64,000 nucleotides of DNA from Chloroflexota bacterium (GTDB lineage: Bacteria; Chloroflexota; Dormibacteria; Dormibacterales; Dormibacteraceae), in contig VBEG01000025.1 of NCBI GenBank assembly GCA_005882115.1, forward strand, positions 62,001 to 126,000, written 5' to 3'. The translations under genes and the position numbers were made by a program. Positions within the stretch are counted from its first letter, which is position 1. Each line of letters opens with the position of its first letter. This document shows positions 57,238 to 64,000 of the stretch, piece after piece. The notes under the pieces are model-generated. The model saw nothing but the letters and a program-made list of their open reading frames with translations, did not search any database and was not told the DNA's origin.

Positions 57238-58203
57238 GTGCCGCGGCCCGACCTTCAGCTGGACCTCGATCGCGCGGTCACGCTGCGCCAGCTGCGAACG
57301 TTCAAAACGGTCGCCGATTTGAAGAGCTTCAGCCTGGCCGCGCAGCGCCTCAAGCTCAGCCAACCGTCGATCTCCTACCAGGTCAAGGAGCTCGAAGAGG
57401 CGCTCGGTGTGCCGCTCCTCGACAGGCTCGGCAAGAAGGTTCAGCTGACCGAAGCCGGGACCGTGCTGTACGGCTACGCGCGGAGAATGCTCGACGTCCT
57501 CGACGAGGCCAAGGTCGCGGTGGAGGAGATACGGGGCATCAAGCGCGGCACCCTGCGTGTGGGCGCGAGCACGACCGTGGGTATCTACTTGCTGCCCGCC
57601 GCCCTCGGCGCTTTCAAGAAGCTGCACCCAGGCCTTGTGATCTCGCTCGAGATTGGGACGCGGGAGCGCGTTCAGGAGCAGGTCCTTAACAGCGAGTTGG
57701 ACCTGGCGGTGGTCGGGCCGGCACTGAAAGATCCTGAGCTCGCGATCATCCCGTTTCTCAGCGATGAGCTGGTGGTGGTCGCGCCGGCGGGTCACGCGCT
57801 CGCCGGAAAGAAGCACCTCGATCTCAAAGACGTCGCCGCCCAACCATTCGTCATGCGCGAGGCGGCCTCGGGCAGCAGGTGGTCACTGGAGAAGGCGGCG
57901 CGCAAGGCGGGGGCCAAGCTCCATGTCGCGATGGAGCTTGGATCCAACGGCGCGATCAAGCACGCGGTGGAATCGGGCCTCGGCCTGGCGGTCATCTCTC
58001 GCTACGCGTGCGCGCTCGAGTTTGCGAGCGGGCGCCTGGTCGAGCTCGACGTGCGCGGTTTCCCGATCCGCCGCGACTGGCACATCGTCTACCTCCGCAA
58101 GCGCAAGCTGCCCTCGTCGGTGCACGCCTTCATCGAGTTTCTGAAAGGCACGAGCTGGTTGTCGCGCAACGGCTCGCGCGGCGTGCGCCCGCCGACCGAC
58201 TAG
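57238..58203 (+). CDS. LysR-type transcriptional regulator
   Basis: 321 aa. N-terminal helix-turn-helix: TLRQLRTFKTVADLKSFSLA, AQRLKLSQPSISYQVKELEE, ALGVPLLDRLGKKVQLTEAG. The effector domain starts KRGTLRVGASTTVGIYLLPA and resembles CysB/CbbR-type sensors. Its divergent placement from pccB, with shared promoter bases, suggests control of acyl-CoA carboxylation. The inducer is unknown. Confidence 0.93.
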   Translation: MPRPDLQLDLDRAVTLRQLRTFKTVADLKSFSLAAQRLKLSQPSISYQVKELEEALGVPLLDRLGKKVQLTEAGTVLYGYARRMLDVLDEAKVAVEEIRGIKRGTLRVGASTTVGIYLLPAALGAFKKLHPGLVISLEIGTRERVQEQVLNSELDLAVVGPALKDPELAIIPFLSDELVVVAPAGHALAGKKHLDLKDVAAQPFVMREAASGSRWSLEKAARKAGAKLHVAMELGSNGAIKHAVESGLGLAVISRYACALEFASGRLVELDVRGFPIRRDWHIVYLRKRKLPSSVHAFIEFLKGTSWLSRNGSRGVRPPTD

Positions 58204-58211
58204 ATGGCCGC

Positions 58212-59462
58212 TTGATCGAACGTCTTAAGCGCGCCGCTGCCCATGTTCTGTCGCGGCCGGTCCTGTACTGGTTGATCGCGGCGGTGTTCGGGCTGCGCCT
58301 CCTTGTCTTCACTGTCATCGCTCCTCGCCGCTTCGACGCCGAGGGCATGTGGGAGGGCGCGCATGCGTACCTGACCAACCCCTCGCACATGTACGACCAG
58401 GCGGCCGACTACCTGGCGCGGCTGCACATCATCGCGCCGCCTGGTGGACTCGACGCCTTCGTGAGCCCACCCCCGGTCGCTGTGCTCGGCATCCCGGTCG
58501 CTCTGCTGCCGCGAGGCATCGGGGCGCAGGTGTGGGCTGCGATCGACGCCGCCGCGCTGATTCTTGCCCTCGGTTTGCTCTATCGGCTCCTCGCGAGCCG
58601 CGACCGCATCGCACGCCCGGTCTTCTGGGTCGTGGCCGCCTACTTTCCACCGCTGTTCGCGGACGTGAGTGCAGGCCAGCGAGGTGGCATCCTGCTCGCG
58701 CTGGCGATGGTGTCGGTCTGGTTCGAGCGTACCCGTCCATCGCCGGCCGGCGTCTTCGGTGGACTCGCCGCAGCGATCAAGTACTACCCGGCGGCGATGA
58801 TCATCGGCCCGGGTCCGGCCCATCGGGTCCGCTACGCGATCGTCCTCGCCGCCGTGGTCGTCGCCGTGACCGCGGCAACGTTCATCCCACTCGGCTGGAG
58901 CGGCACGCTTTTCTACTACCAGCACGTCCTCCTGCCATCCCTGGGGTCGCACAACCCGGATTGCGCGTACGACTCGGTGCGCACGCTGTTTGCGCGCACG
59001 ATCGGCGGCGAACCGTTCGCGGTGCCGTCTGGCACGGGATACGAGATCGTCAGCTCGCCGCTGCATTTCACCGGCCTGGCGCTCGTCCTTTCTTATGTCA
59101 GCGCCCTGGCGTTTGCTGCTGGCGCAGCGTGGGCTGCTTGGCGCAGCGGGTGGAACCCCGCGTACGGCATGTCGATCGGATTTGCGCTCGGCGCTCTCAT
59201 CCCGAACGAGGTCTGGCCGTACCAGTGGTTGCCCCTGCTTCCGGTCACTCTTCTCGTGCTGGTGAGGGCGGTGGAGCGCCGGCGATGGATCACGCTGGGC
59301 TTGCTGTCGGTCTGCCTGCTCGGCTTTTTGCGCCAGCCTTGCGAGCTGTTCTTTCCGAATCTGTGGACTGTCGCCGGGGTCGGGATCTTTGTTTTGGCCG
59401 TGTGGGAAAATCGGCTTTTCCGGTCGGCATCAAAGGGGGGAACCGATGGCGCTGAACGCTGA
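58212..59462 (+). CDS. GT87-like polytopic membrane glycosyltransferase (DUF2029)
   Basis: 416 aa with about ten helices (VLYWLIAAVFGLRLLVFTVI, IDAAALILALGLLYRLLAS and others). The family acidic loop near residue 35 (PRRFDAEGMWEGAHAYLTNP) and FADVSAGQRGGILLALAMVS plus GLAAAIKYYPAAMIIGPGPA match polyprenyl-phosphate-mannose-using GT87 enzymes. TTG 58212 lies eight bases after the LysR stop. It likely adds a sugar to an extracytoplasmic glycolipid; the acceptor is unknown. Confidence 0.82.
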   Translation: MIERLKRAAAHVLSRPVLYWLIAAVFGLRLLVFTVIAPRRFDAEGMWEGAHAYLTNPSHMYDQAADYLARLHIIAPPGGLDAFVSPPPVAVLGIPVALLPRGIGAQVWAAIDAAALILALGLLYRLLASRDRIARPVFWVVAAYFPPLFADVSAGQRGGILLALAMVSVWFERTRPSPAGVFGGLAAAIKYYPAAMIIGPGPAHRVRYAIVLAAVVVAVTAATFIPLGWSGTLFYYQHVLLPSLGSHNPDCAYDSVRTLFARTIGGEPFAVPSGTGYEIVSSPLHFTGLALVLSYVSALAFAAGAAWAAWRSGWNPAYGMSIGFALGALIPNEVWPYQWLPLLPVTLLVLVRAVERRRWITLGLLSVCLLGFLRQPCELFFPNLWTVAGVGIFVLAVWENRLFRSASKGGTDGAER

Positions 59463-60156
59463 CGTCAGCTTCACCTGGGTCGGGCACGGGACCTGGAAGG
59501 CTCGGAGCGCCAAGGGCAAGGAGGTCCTCATCGACCCTTGGGTCATGAACAACCCGGTCGCGCCCGAGCAGCTGAAGAACGTCGACCGGTGCGACCTCAT
59601 GCTCATCACCCACGGCCACTTTGACCACATCCACGACGCCCTGGAGATCGCGCGGCGCACGAAGCCGACGATCGTGACCAACTTCGAGATCAGCGCATGG
59701 CTCGGCTCGAAAGGGCTTGACGCCGACAAGATCATCGGCGGAAACCAAGGCGGCACGATCGAGGCCGAGGGAATGGCGGTGACTCTTGTTCATGCCGAGC
59801 ATTCGTGCGGCATCACCGACAACGGCGGGATCGTTTACGGCGGGCAGGCATGCGGCCTGGTGATCGAATTCGAGAACGGATTCAGCGTCTACTTCGCCGG
59901 CGACACCGACGTCTTCGGCGACATGAGCATCATCGCCGAGCTTGGCAAGTTCGACGTCGCGTTTCTGCCGATCGGTGGCTTCTACACCATGGGTCCCGAG
60001 CGTGCCGCGAAGGCGGTGTCGCTTCTGGGGGTCAAGACAGTCGTGCCGATGCACTTCGGCACCTTCCCAATCCTTTCGGGTAACCCGAGCCAGCTTCAGG
60101 AGCTGGTGGGCAACGGCGTGAAGGTGCTCGACATCAAACCTGGGGATACCGTCTAG
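59446..60156 (+). CDS. UPF0173 metallo-beta-lactamase-fold hydrolase
   Basis: 236 aa. The zinc motif is LITHGHFDHIHDALEIARRT; further ligands are in VHAEHSC, VYFAGDTDVFGDM and VVPMHFGTFPI. N-terminal VSFTWVGHGTWKARSAKGKE is typical of the UPF0173/YtkL group. Substrate unknown. ATG 59446 overlaps the GT87-like gene by 17 bp and follows AGGGGGGAACCG, a plausible ribosome site. Confidence 0.92.
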   Translation: MALNADVSFTWVGHGTWKARSAKGKEVLIDPWVMNNPVAPEQLKNVDRCDLMLITHGHFDHIHDALEIARRTKPTIVTNFEISAWLGSKGLDADKIIGGNQGGTIEAEGMAVTLVHAEHSCGITDNGGIVYGGQACGLVIEFENGFSVYFAGDTDVFGDMSIIAELGKFDVAFLPIGGFYTMGPERAAKAVSLLGVKTVVPMHFGTFPILSGNPSQLQELVGNGVKVLDIKPGDTV

Positions 60157-60182
60157 CCAGTTCAAATTCGACCTAGAGCGAC

Positions 60183-60188
60183 TAAGCT
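60183..60188 (+). promoter_or_regulatory. Leaderless-type -10 box of the amidase gene (TAAGCT)
   Basis: TAAGCT ends eight bases before ATG 60197. Confidence 0.5.
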
Positions 60189-60196
60189 CCCCGGCG

Positions 60197-61483
60197 ATGC
60201 GGGACGTGATCGGAGCGCCGGCCGGTTGGATCGCGCGCGCGATCCGGACCAAGAAGCTTTCCGCGGTTGAGGTGGTGCGAGCGCATCTGGAGCACATCCA
60301 CACCGTGAACCCCCGCCTGAACGCTGTGGTTTTCGCGACCGCCGAGAGCGCGATCAAGGAAGCTCGAACCGCCGACCGCCACAACACCCGGGGGAGCGCG
60401 CTCGGCCCGCTGCACGGCGTGCCGTTCACGGTCAAGGACATCTTCAACACCGCGGGCCTGCCGACAACCGCCGGCCTTCGCATTCTGCGCAGCCGCATCC
60501 CAGACCATGACGCCACAGTGGTGGCCCGGATGCGCCGGGCAGGCGCGATCTTGATCGGCAAGACGAACTGCCCGCCGATCCATGGCGAGAACAGCTGGAG
60601 CCCTCTGCACAGCGGCACGCGTAACCCGTACGACATCAACCGCTCGCCAGGTGTGAGCAGCAGCGGCGAGGCCGCGATCATCGCCGCGGGCGGATCGCCG
60701 CTCGGTCTCGGCAGCGACTCCGGAGGCAGCATCCGTCTACCTGCGCATTACTGTGGGGTCGCCGCCCTCAAGCCCACCGCGGGGCTGGTGCCGGTGACGG
60801 GCGGATACGGATTGGTGGGGGGCATGACGGACCCTCGCAGCCAGGTCGGGCCGATGGCGCGCTACGCGGCGGATCTCGCCATCGCGCTCCGCGTGCTCGC
60901 CGGGCCGGACGGGATCGACTCCGGCGTTGTCCCGGTCCCGCTGCCGAAGCGGGTGCCGAAGCTGGGTGGGCTGCGCGTCGCGTGGTACGCCGACGATGGA
61001 ATGGCCAAGCCCATGCCGGCGATCACCGCCACCGTGAAGGCGGCCGCCAGGGCGCTGGCGTCGGCTGGTTGCGTGGTCACCGAGGAGCGGCCGCCCTGGC
61101 TGACCGAGGCCTACCAGCTGACCATGGGCTTTTGGGGTCGCAAGCACATGAACCGCGACCGCATGGACCGCCGCTGGGATGCATTTCGCTCCTCGGTTCT
61201 GAAGTTCATGTCCCGCTTCGACCTGGTGCTCAGCCCGGTCGCCCCCGACATCGCCCCTCTCTATAAGGCCAAGGTCGTGGGCGATCACCAGTTCAGCTAC
61301 ACGATGCCGTACAGCCTTTCCGGAAACCCGTGCGTCGTCGTCCGGGCGGGCACCTCGCCGGAGAACCTACCGATCGGAGTCCAGATCGTGGCCGCAGGCT
61401 GGCACGACGACGTGGCGATCCGCGCCGCTCAAGCCGTTGAGCGGAAGCTGGGTGGCTGGCGTCCTGCTAGCGTGGTCCGGTGA
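60197..61483 (+). CDS. Amidase signature family protein
   Basis: 428 aa. Ser-cisSer-Lys triad: Lys in GVPFTVKDIFNTAGLPTT, cis-Ser in GVSSSGEAAIIAAGGSPLGL, nucleophile Ser in SDSGGSIRLPAHYCGVAALK. SRSP-like NRSPGVSS replaces the usual GGSSGG run. The C-terminal half (YSLSGNPCVVVRAGTSPENL, PIGVQIVAAGWHDDVAIRAA) is typical. It could hydrolyse an amide or carbamate; without gatB/gatC next to it, a GatA role is unlikely. Confidence 0.9.
   Translation: MRDVIGAPAGWIARAIRTKKLSAVEVVRAHLEHIHTVNPRLNAVVFATAESAIKEARTADRHNTRGSALGPLHGVPFTVKDIFNTAGLPTTAGLRILRSRIPDHDATVVARMRRAGAILIGKTNCPPIHGENSWSPLHSGTRNPYDINRSPGVSSSGEAAIIAAGGSPLGLGSDSGGSIRLPAHYCGVAALKPTAGLVPVTGGYGLVGGMTDPRSQVGPMARYAADLAIALRVLAGPDGIDSGVVPVPLPKRVPKLGGLRVAWYADDGMAKPMPAITATVKAAARALASAGCVVTEERPPWLTEAYQLTMGFWGRKHMNRDRMDRRWDAFRSSVLKFMSRFDLVLSPVAPDIAPLYKAKVVGDHQFSYTMPYSLSGNPCVVVRAGTSPENLPIGVQIVAAGWHDDVAIRAAQAVERKLGGWRPASVVR
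61468..61473 (+). promoter_or_regulatory. Possible internal -10 box (TAGCGT)
   Basis: TAGCGT ends six bases before GTG 61480. It lies inside the amidase coding end, so it may be chance. Confidence 0.3.
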
Positions 61484-63462
61484 GGTTTCGCTACTCACGC
61501 TGGGACGGCACGCAAAAGCTCGACGACCTGGATGCAGGCGACGTGCTGGACGCGCTTTCCGATGACCTGATGAACTACGGCGACCTCAACGCGGCGCTGC
61601 AGCGCTTCCTCCGCTGGGGTTCGCCCAACATGCCCGGACTGGAGCAGCTGCTTAAGCAGCTTCGGGAGTCGCGTGAGCGAGAGCTAGGCCGCTACAACCT
61701 CGACTCCACCGTCGAGGAGCTGCGCCAGAAGGTGCAGGACGTCATCGACACCGAGCGCGCCGGGATCGAACGCAGGCTGCAGGAAGCCACGCCTGAGGGC
61801 CGCAAGCTGCTCGACCGGATCGCGCGACAGCGCAACGACCAGCTCGACCGGCTGCCCGACGACCTGGGTGGGCGCGTCAAGGGCCTGCGCAACTACGAGT
61901 TCGTCGATGACGCCGCCCGGCAGAAGTTCGAAGAGCTGATGCAGCAGCTGCAGAAACAGATGCTGGACCAGATGTTCCAGGGCATCAAAGGCTCGCTCGA
62001 GCAGATGCAGGGTCAGGACCTGTCGCGCGTGCGTGACATGGTGCGCGAGCTGAACAAGATGCTCGAGCAGCGGATGGAAGGTCGCACGCCTGACTTCCAG
62101 GGCTTCATGCAGAAGTTCGGCGATATGTTCCCTCCGGGAATAAACAACCTCGACGAGCTGCTGGAGCACCTGCAGCGCCAGATGGCGCAGATGCAGTCGT
62201 TGCTGCAGAGCCTGAGCCCCGAAGCTCGTGAGGAGCTGCGTCAGATGATGGACTCGCTCCTACAGGACGACTCGCTCCGGCTCGAGCTGGCGCGCCTGTC
62301 CGGCTTCATGCAGGCGATGATGCCGCCCTCCGAGCTGAGCGAGCGCTATCCGTTCTTCGGCGAGGACCCGCTGACCATGGGCGAGGCGATGCAGCTCATG
62401 GAGCGGCTGCAGCAGATGGATCGGCTCGAGTCGCAGCTGGAGCGGGGAAGCTTCCGCCCTGACGACGTCGACCGCTCCCTCGCGCAACAGCTCCTCGGAC
62501 CCGAGGCGCGTCAAGCGCTGGATCAGCTGCGCCAGGTCACCGACGTGCTGGAGAAGGCGGGCTACGTTGAGCGCAAGGGCCGAAGGCTGGAGCTCACGCC
62601 GCGGGGTATGCGCCGGATCGGACAATCGGCGTTACGCGACATCTTCGACCAGCTCAAGAAGACGCGCATGGGCCAGCACCAGCTGTGGCGCGGCGGCATC
62701 GGCACCGACGCCTCCGAGGAATTGAAGGCGTACGAGTACGGCGACCCGTTCCTGCTCGAGATGAAGGAGACCCTCTTCAACTCGATCGTCCGTGAAGGGC
62801 CGAAGGTCCCGGTCCCCATCGCGCCGCAGGATTTCATCGTCCATCGCACCGAGCACCAAACACAGGCTTCTACGGTCTTGATGATCGACATGAGCCGGTC
62901 GATGTTTCTTCGCGGCTGCTTTCTCGCCGCCAAGAAGGTTGCCATCGCGCTTGACTCGCTCATCCGCAGCCAGTACCCGCGCGACTCGCTGTACGTGGTC
63001 GGCTTTTCCAACTATGCGGTCGAGCTCAAGCCGCATACGCTTCCGCAGTTGGCGCTCAACGACTACGTGTACGGCACGAACATGCAGCATGGCTTCCAAC
63101 TAGGGCGTTCGCTGCTGGCGAAGCACCGCGGTAACCGCCAGATCATCATGATCACCGACGGCGAGCCGACCGCCCACATCGAAGAGAACGGAAAGGCACA
63201 GTTTGCTTATCCGCCGACCTATCGCACGATCCAGCAGACGCTGAGCGAGGTCAAGCGCTGCACGCGTGACCGCATCGTGATCAATACCTTCATGCTCGAG
63301 CGCGGTCCGTACCTGACCGAGTTCATCAACCAGATGACCAAGATCAACAAAGGGCGCGCGTTTTTCGTCTCCCCGGACCGGCTCGGCGAGTACGTCCTGG
63401 TCGACTACGTGAGCGGCAAACAGCGACGCCGTTCGAGCGCGCGGCGCGCCCGCATCGCGTAA
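61480..63462 (+). CDS. von Willebrand factor type A (MIDAS) domain protein
   Basis: 660 aa, soluble. Residues about 60-450 are charged, helical and Gln/Leu-rich (LMQQLQKQMLDQMFQGIKGS and similar). The C-terminal vWA domain has an intact MIDAS: VLMIDMSRSMFLRGCFLAAK (DxSxS), YGTNMQHGF (Thr) and IIMITDGEPTAHI (Asp). Such proteins usually pair with a MoxR/ChlI-type AAA ATPase, but none is adjacent. GTG 61480 overlaps the amidase stop as GTGA. Confidence 0.87.
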   Translation: MRFRYSRWDGTQKLDDLDAGDVLDALSDDLMNYGDLNAALQRFLRWGSPNMPGLEQLLKQLRESRERELGRYNLDSTVEELRQKVQDVIDTERAGIERRLQEATPEGRKLLDRIARQRNDQLDRLPDDLGGRVKGLRNYEFVDDAARQKFEELMQQLQKQMLDQMFQGIKGSLEQMQGQDLSRVRDMVRELNKMLEQRMEGRTPDFQGFMQKFGDMFPPGINNLDELLEHLQRQMAQMQSLLQSLSPEAREELRQMMDSLLQDDSLRLELARLSGFMQAMMPPSELSERYPFFGEDPLTMGEAMQLMERLQQMDRLESQLERGSFRPDDVDRSLAQQLLGPEARQALDQLRQVTDVLEKAGYVERKGRRLELTPRGMRRIGQSALRDIFDQLKKTRMGQHQLWRGGIGTDASEELKAYEYGDPFLLEMKETLFNSIVREGPKVPVPIAPQDFIVHRTEHQTQASTVLMIDMSRSMFLRGCFLAAKKVAIALDSLIRSQYPRDSLYVVGFSNYAVELKPHTLPQLALNDYVYGTNMQHGFQLGRSLLAKHRGNRQIIMITDGEPTAHIEENGKAQFAYPPTYRTIQQTLSEVKRCTRDRIVINTFMLERGPYLTEFINQMTKINKGRAFFVSPDRLGEYVLVDYVSGKQRRRSSARRARIA

Positions 63463-63484
63463 GCCTTTCCTCGACGCCGTTGCT

Positions 63485-63490
63485 TATTCT
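63485..63490 (+). promoter_or_regulatory. Leaderless-type -10 box of pckA (TATTCT)
   Basis: TATTCT ends eight bases before ATG 63499. Confidence 0.55.
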
Positions 63491-63498
63491 GAAAACAG

Positions 63499-64000
63499 AT
63501 GGCCTCTAAGACCGAAGTTGCCGTCGAACGCCGGAATCTGAGCCCGGCGGCACTCTACGAGCACGCGGTGCGGCGAGGCGAAGCCGCGATCGTGTCCACC
63601 GGCGCCTTGACGGCTGAGACCGGCAAGCACACTGGGCGCTCGCCCAAGGACAAGTTCTTCGTCAGAGAGTCGACCAGCCAGGACGCGATCTGGTGGCACC
63701 CGGGCAACCAGCCAATCCCCCCCGACAAATTCGACGGACTGTTGCGCCGGATGCAGGAGTTCATCGCGACCCACGAGGTGTACACCCAGGACGTGTTTGC
63801 CTGTGCCGACGCGCGCTACCGGTTGAGTGTGCGGGTCATCACTGAGCTGGCGTGGCACAGCCTGTTCGCGCGCAACCTGTTCATCCGCCCCAACGCCGAC
63901 GAGCTGCTCGCGTTCGAGCCGGACTTCACCGTCATCGCGCTGCCCTCCGTGAAGGCAGATCATGCACGCGACGGCACTCGCAGCGAAACCTTCGTCCTGG
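63499..64000 (+). CDS. pckA: ATP-type phosphoenolpyruvate carboxykinase, 3' truncated by window
   Basis: First 167 residues only. MASKTEVAVERRNLSPAALY, then the family motif TGALTAETGKHTGRSPKDKF with FFVRESTSQDAIWW, VYTQDVFACADARYRLSVRV and SLFARNLFIRP match ATP-dependent PEPCK. The enzyme converts oxaloacetate to PEP for gluconeogenesis. The nucleotide-binding loop lies beyond the window end. Confidence 0.94.
   Translation, partial: MASKTEVAVERRNLSPAALYEHAVRRGEAAIVSTGALTAETGKHTGRSPKDKFFVRESTSQDAIWWHPGNQPIPPDKFDGLLRRMQEFIATHEVYTQDVFACADARYRLSVRVITELAWHSLFARNLFIRPNADELLAFEPDFTVIALPSVKADHARDGTRSETFVL

Noticed and set aside
60197-61483. gatA (Glu-tRNA amidotransferase subunit A)
   Set aside because: The amidase signature deviates from GatA and no gatB or gatC is adjacent; the yqeY-type gene at 43.4 kb is only the GatB tail domain.

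Overview
The window is 64 kb of a high-GC, gene-dense bacterial chromosome with about 63 protein genes and no rRNA, tRNA, CRISPR array or insertion sequence that I can recognise. The gene mix suggests a soil Terrabacteria lineage near Actinobacteria and Chloroflexota: F420 biosynthesis with F420-dependent glucose-6-phosphate dehydrogenase, a phosphatidylinositol glycolipid cluster, a DarA-type PII-like protein next to tmk, a Ycf45/SpoIIIAA-like R3H ATPase, PdxS/PdxT and several acyl-CoA dehydrogenases. Candidatus Dormibacterota or a Chloroflexota relative is my best guess, but no marker gene here settles it.

Layout. 1-8.7 kb: the 3' end of ilvE, glycerate kinase, an ECF sigma factor with a zinc-binding tail, vitamin B6 synthase (pdxS-pdxT) leading into a GNAT protein and an R3H ATPase, then tmk-darA. 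8.9-18.3 kb: a fused ABC-2 exporter, then a minus-strand block (SMR pump, two acyl-CoA dehydrogenases, DHA2 MFS pump, luciferase-like oxidoreductase, PHP protein). 18.3-31.9 kb: folE, a lipoprotein, then a long plus-strand run: arsR-ino1-two acyltransferases-GT4-PIP synthase (PI/PIM-like lipid pathway), holB, hisC, an HD protein, a hydroxyacid dehydrogenase, HAD, a PIG-L deacetylase and ispH. 32-43.4 kb: MaoC-like protein, diguanylate cyclase, NUDIX, MFS, CHASE2 cyclase, sirtuin, birA, and the F420 operon (small membrane protein-fgd-cofC-cofE-cofD). 43.4-53.3 kb: yqeY-nth, radical SAM protein, Ser/Thr kinase, a second CHASE2 cyclase, DUF72, DinB, an alcohol dehydrogenase and a YgjP-like metallopeptidase. 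53.3-64 kb: GH15 enzyme, acyl-CoA carboxylase beta subunit with a divergent LysR, GT87-like transferase, UPF0173 hydrolase, amidase, vWA protein and the start of pckA.

The most striking feature is how expression is organised. About twenty genes have a TANNNT hexamer ending 6-10 bases before the start codon and no Shine-Dalgarno sequence, the architecture of leaderless mRNA. At least three divergent gene pairs share overlapping -10 hexamers on opposite strands with start codons only 19-22 bp apart. Two such genes (YgjP-like, MaoC-like) appear to begin with CTG at the leaderless position. Inside operons most genes start in a 4-base overlap with the preceding stop (ATGA, GTGA, TTGA, and CTGA for cofD). 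Convergent genes often overlap, twice sharing the bases of both stop codons. The few longer gaps hold REP-like repeats: a 119-131 bp unit present as tandem pairs at two distant loci, a second dispersed family at two loci, and a 36-bp triplicate.

Together the genes point to an aerobic heterotroph that uses fatty acids or other acyl-CoA substrates and glucans, makes F420H2 from glucose-6-phosphate, builds inositol phospholipids, and has cAMP, c-di-GMP and probably c-di-AMP signalling. No mobile element was seen.
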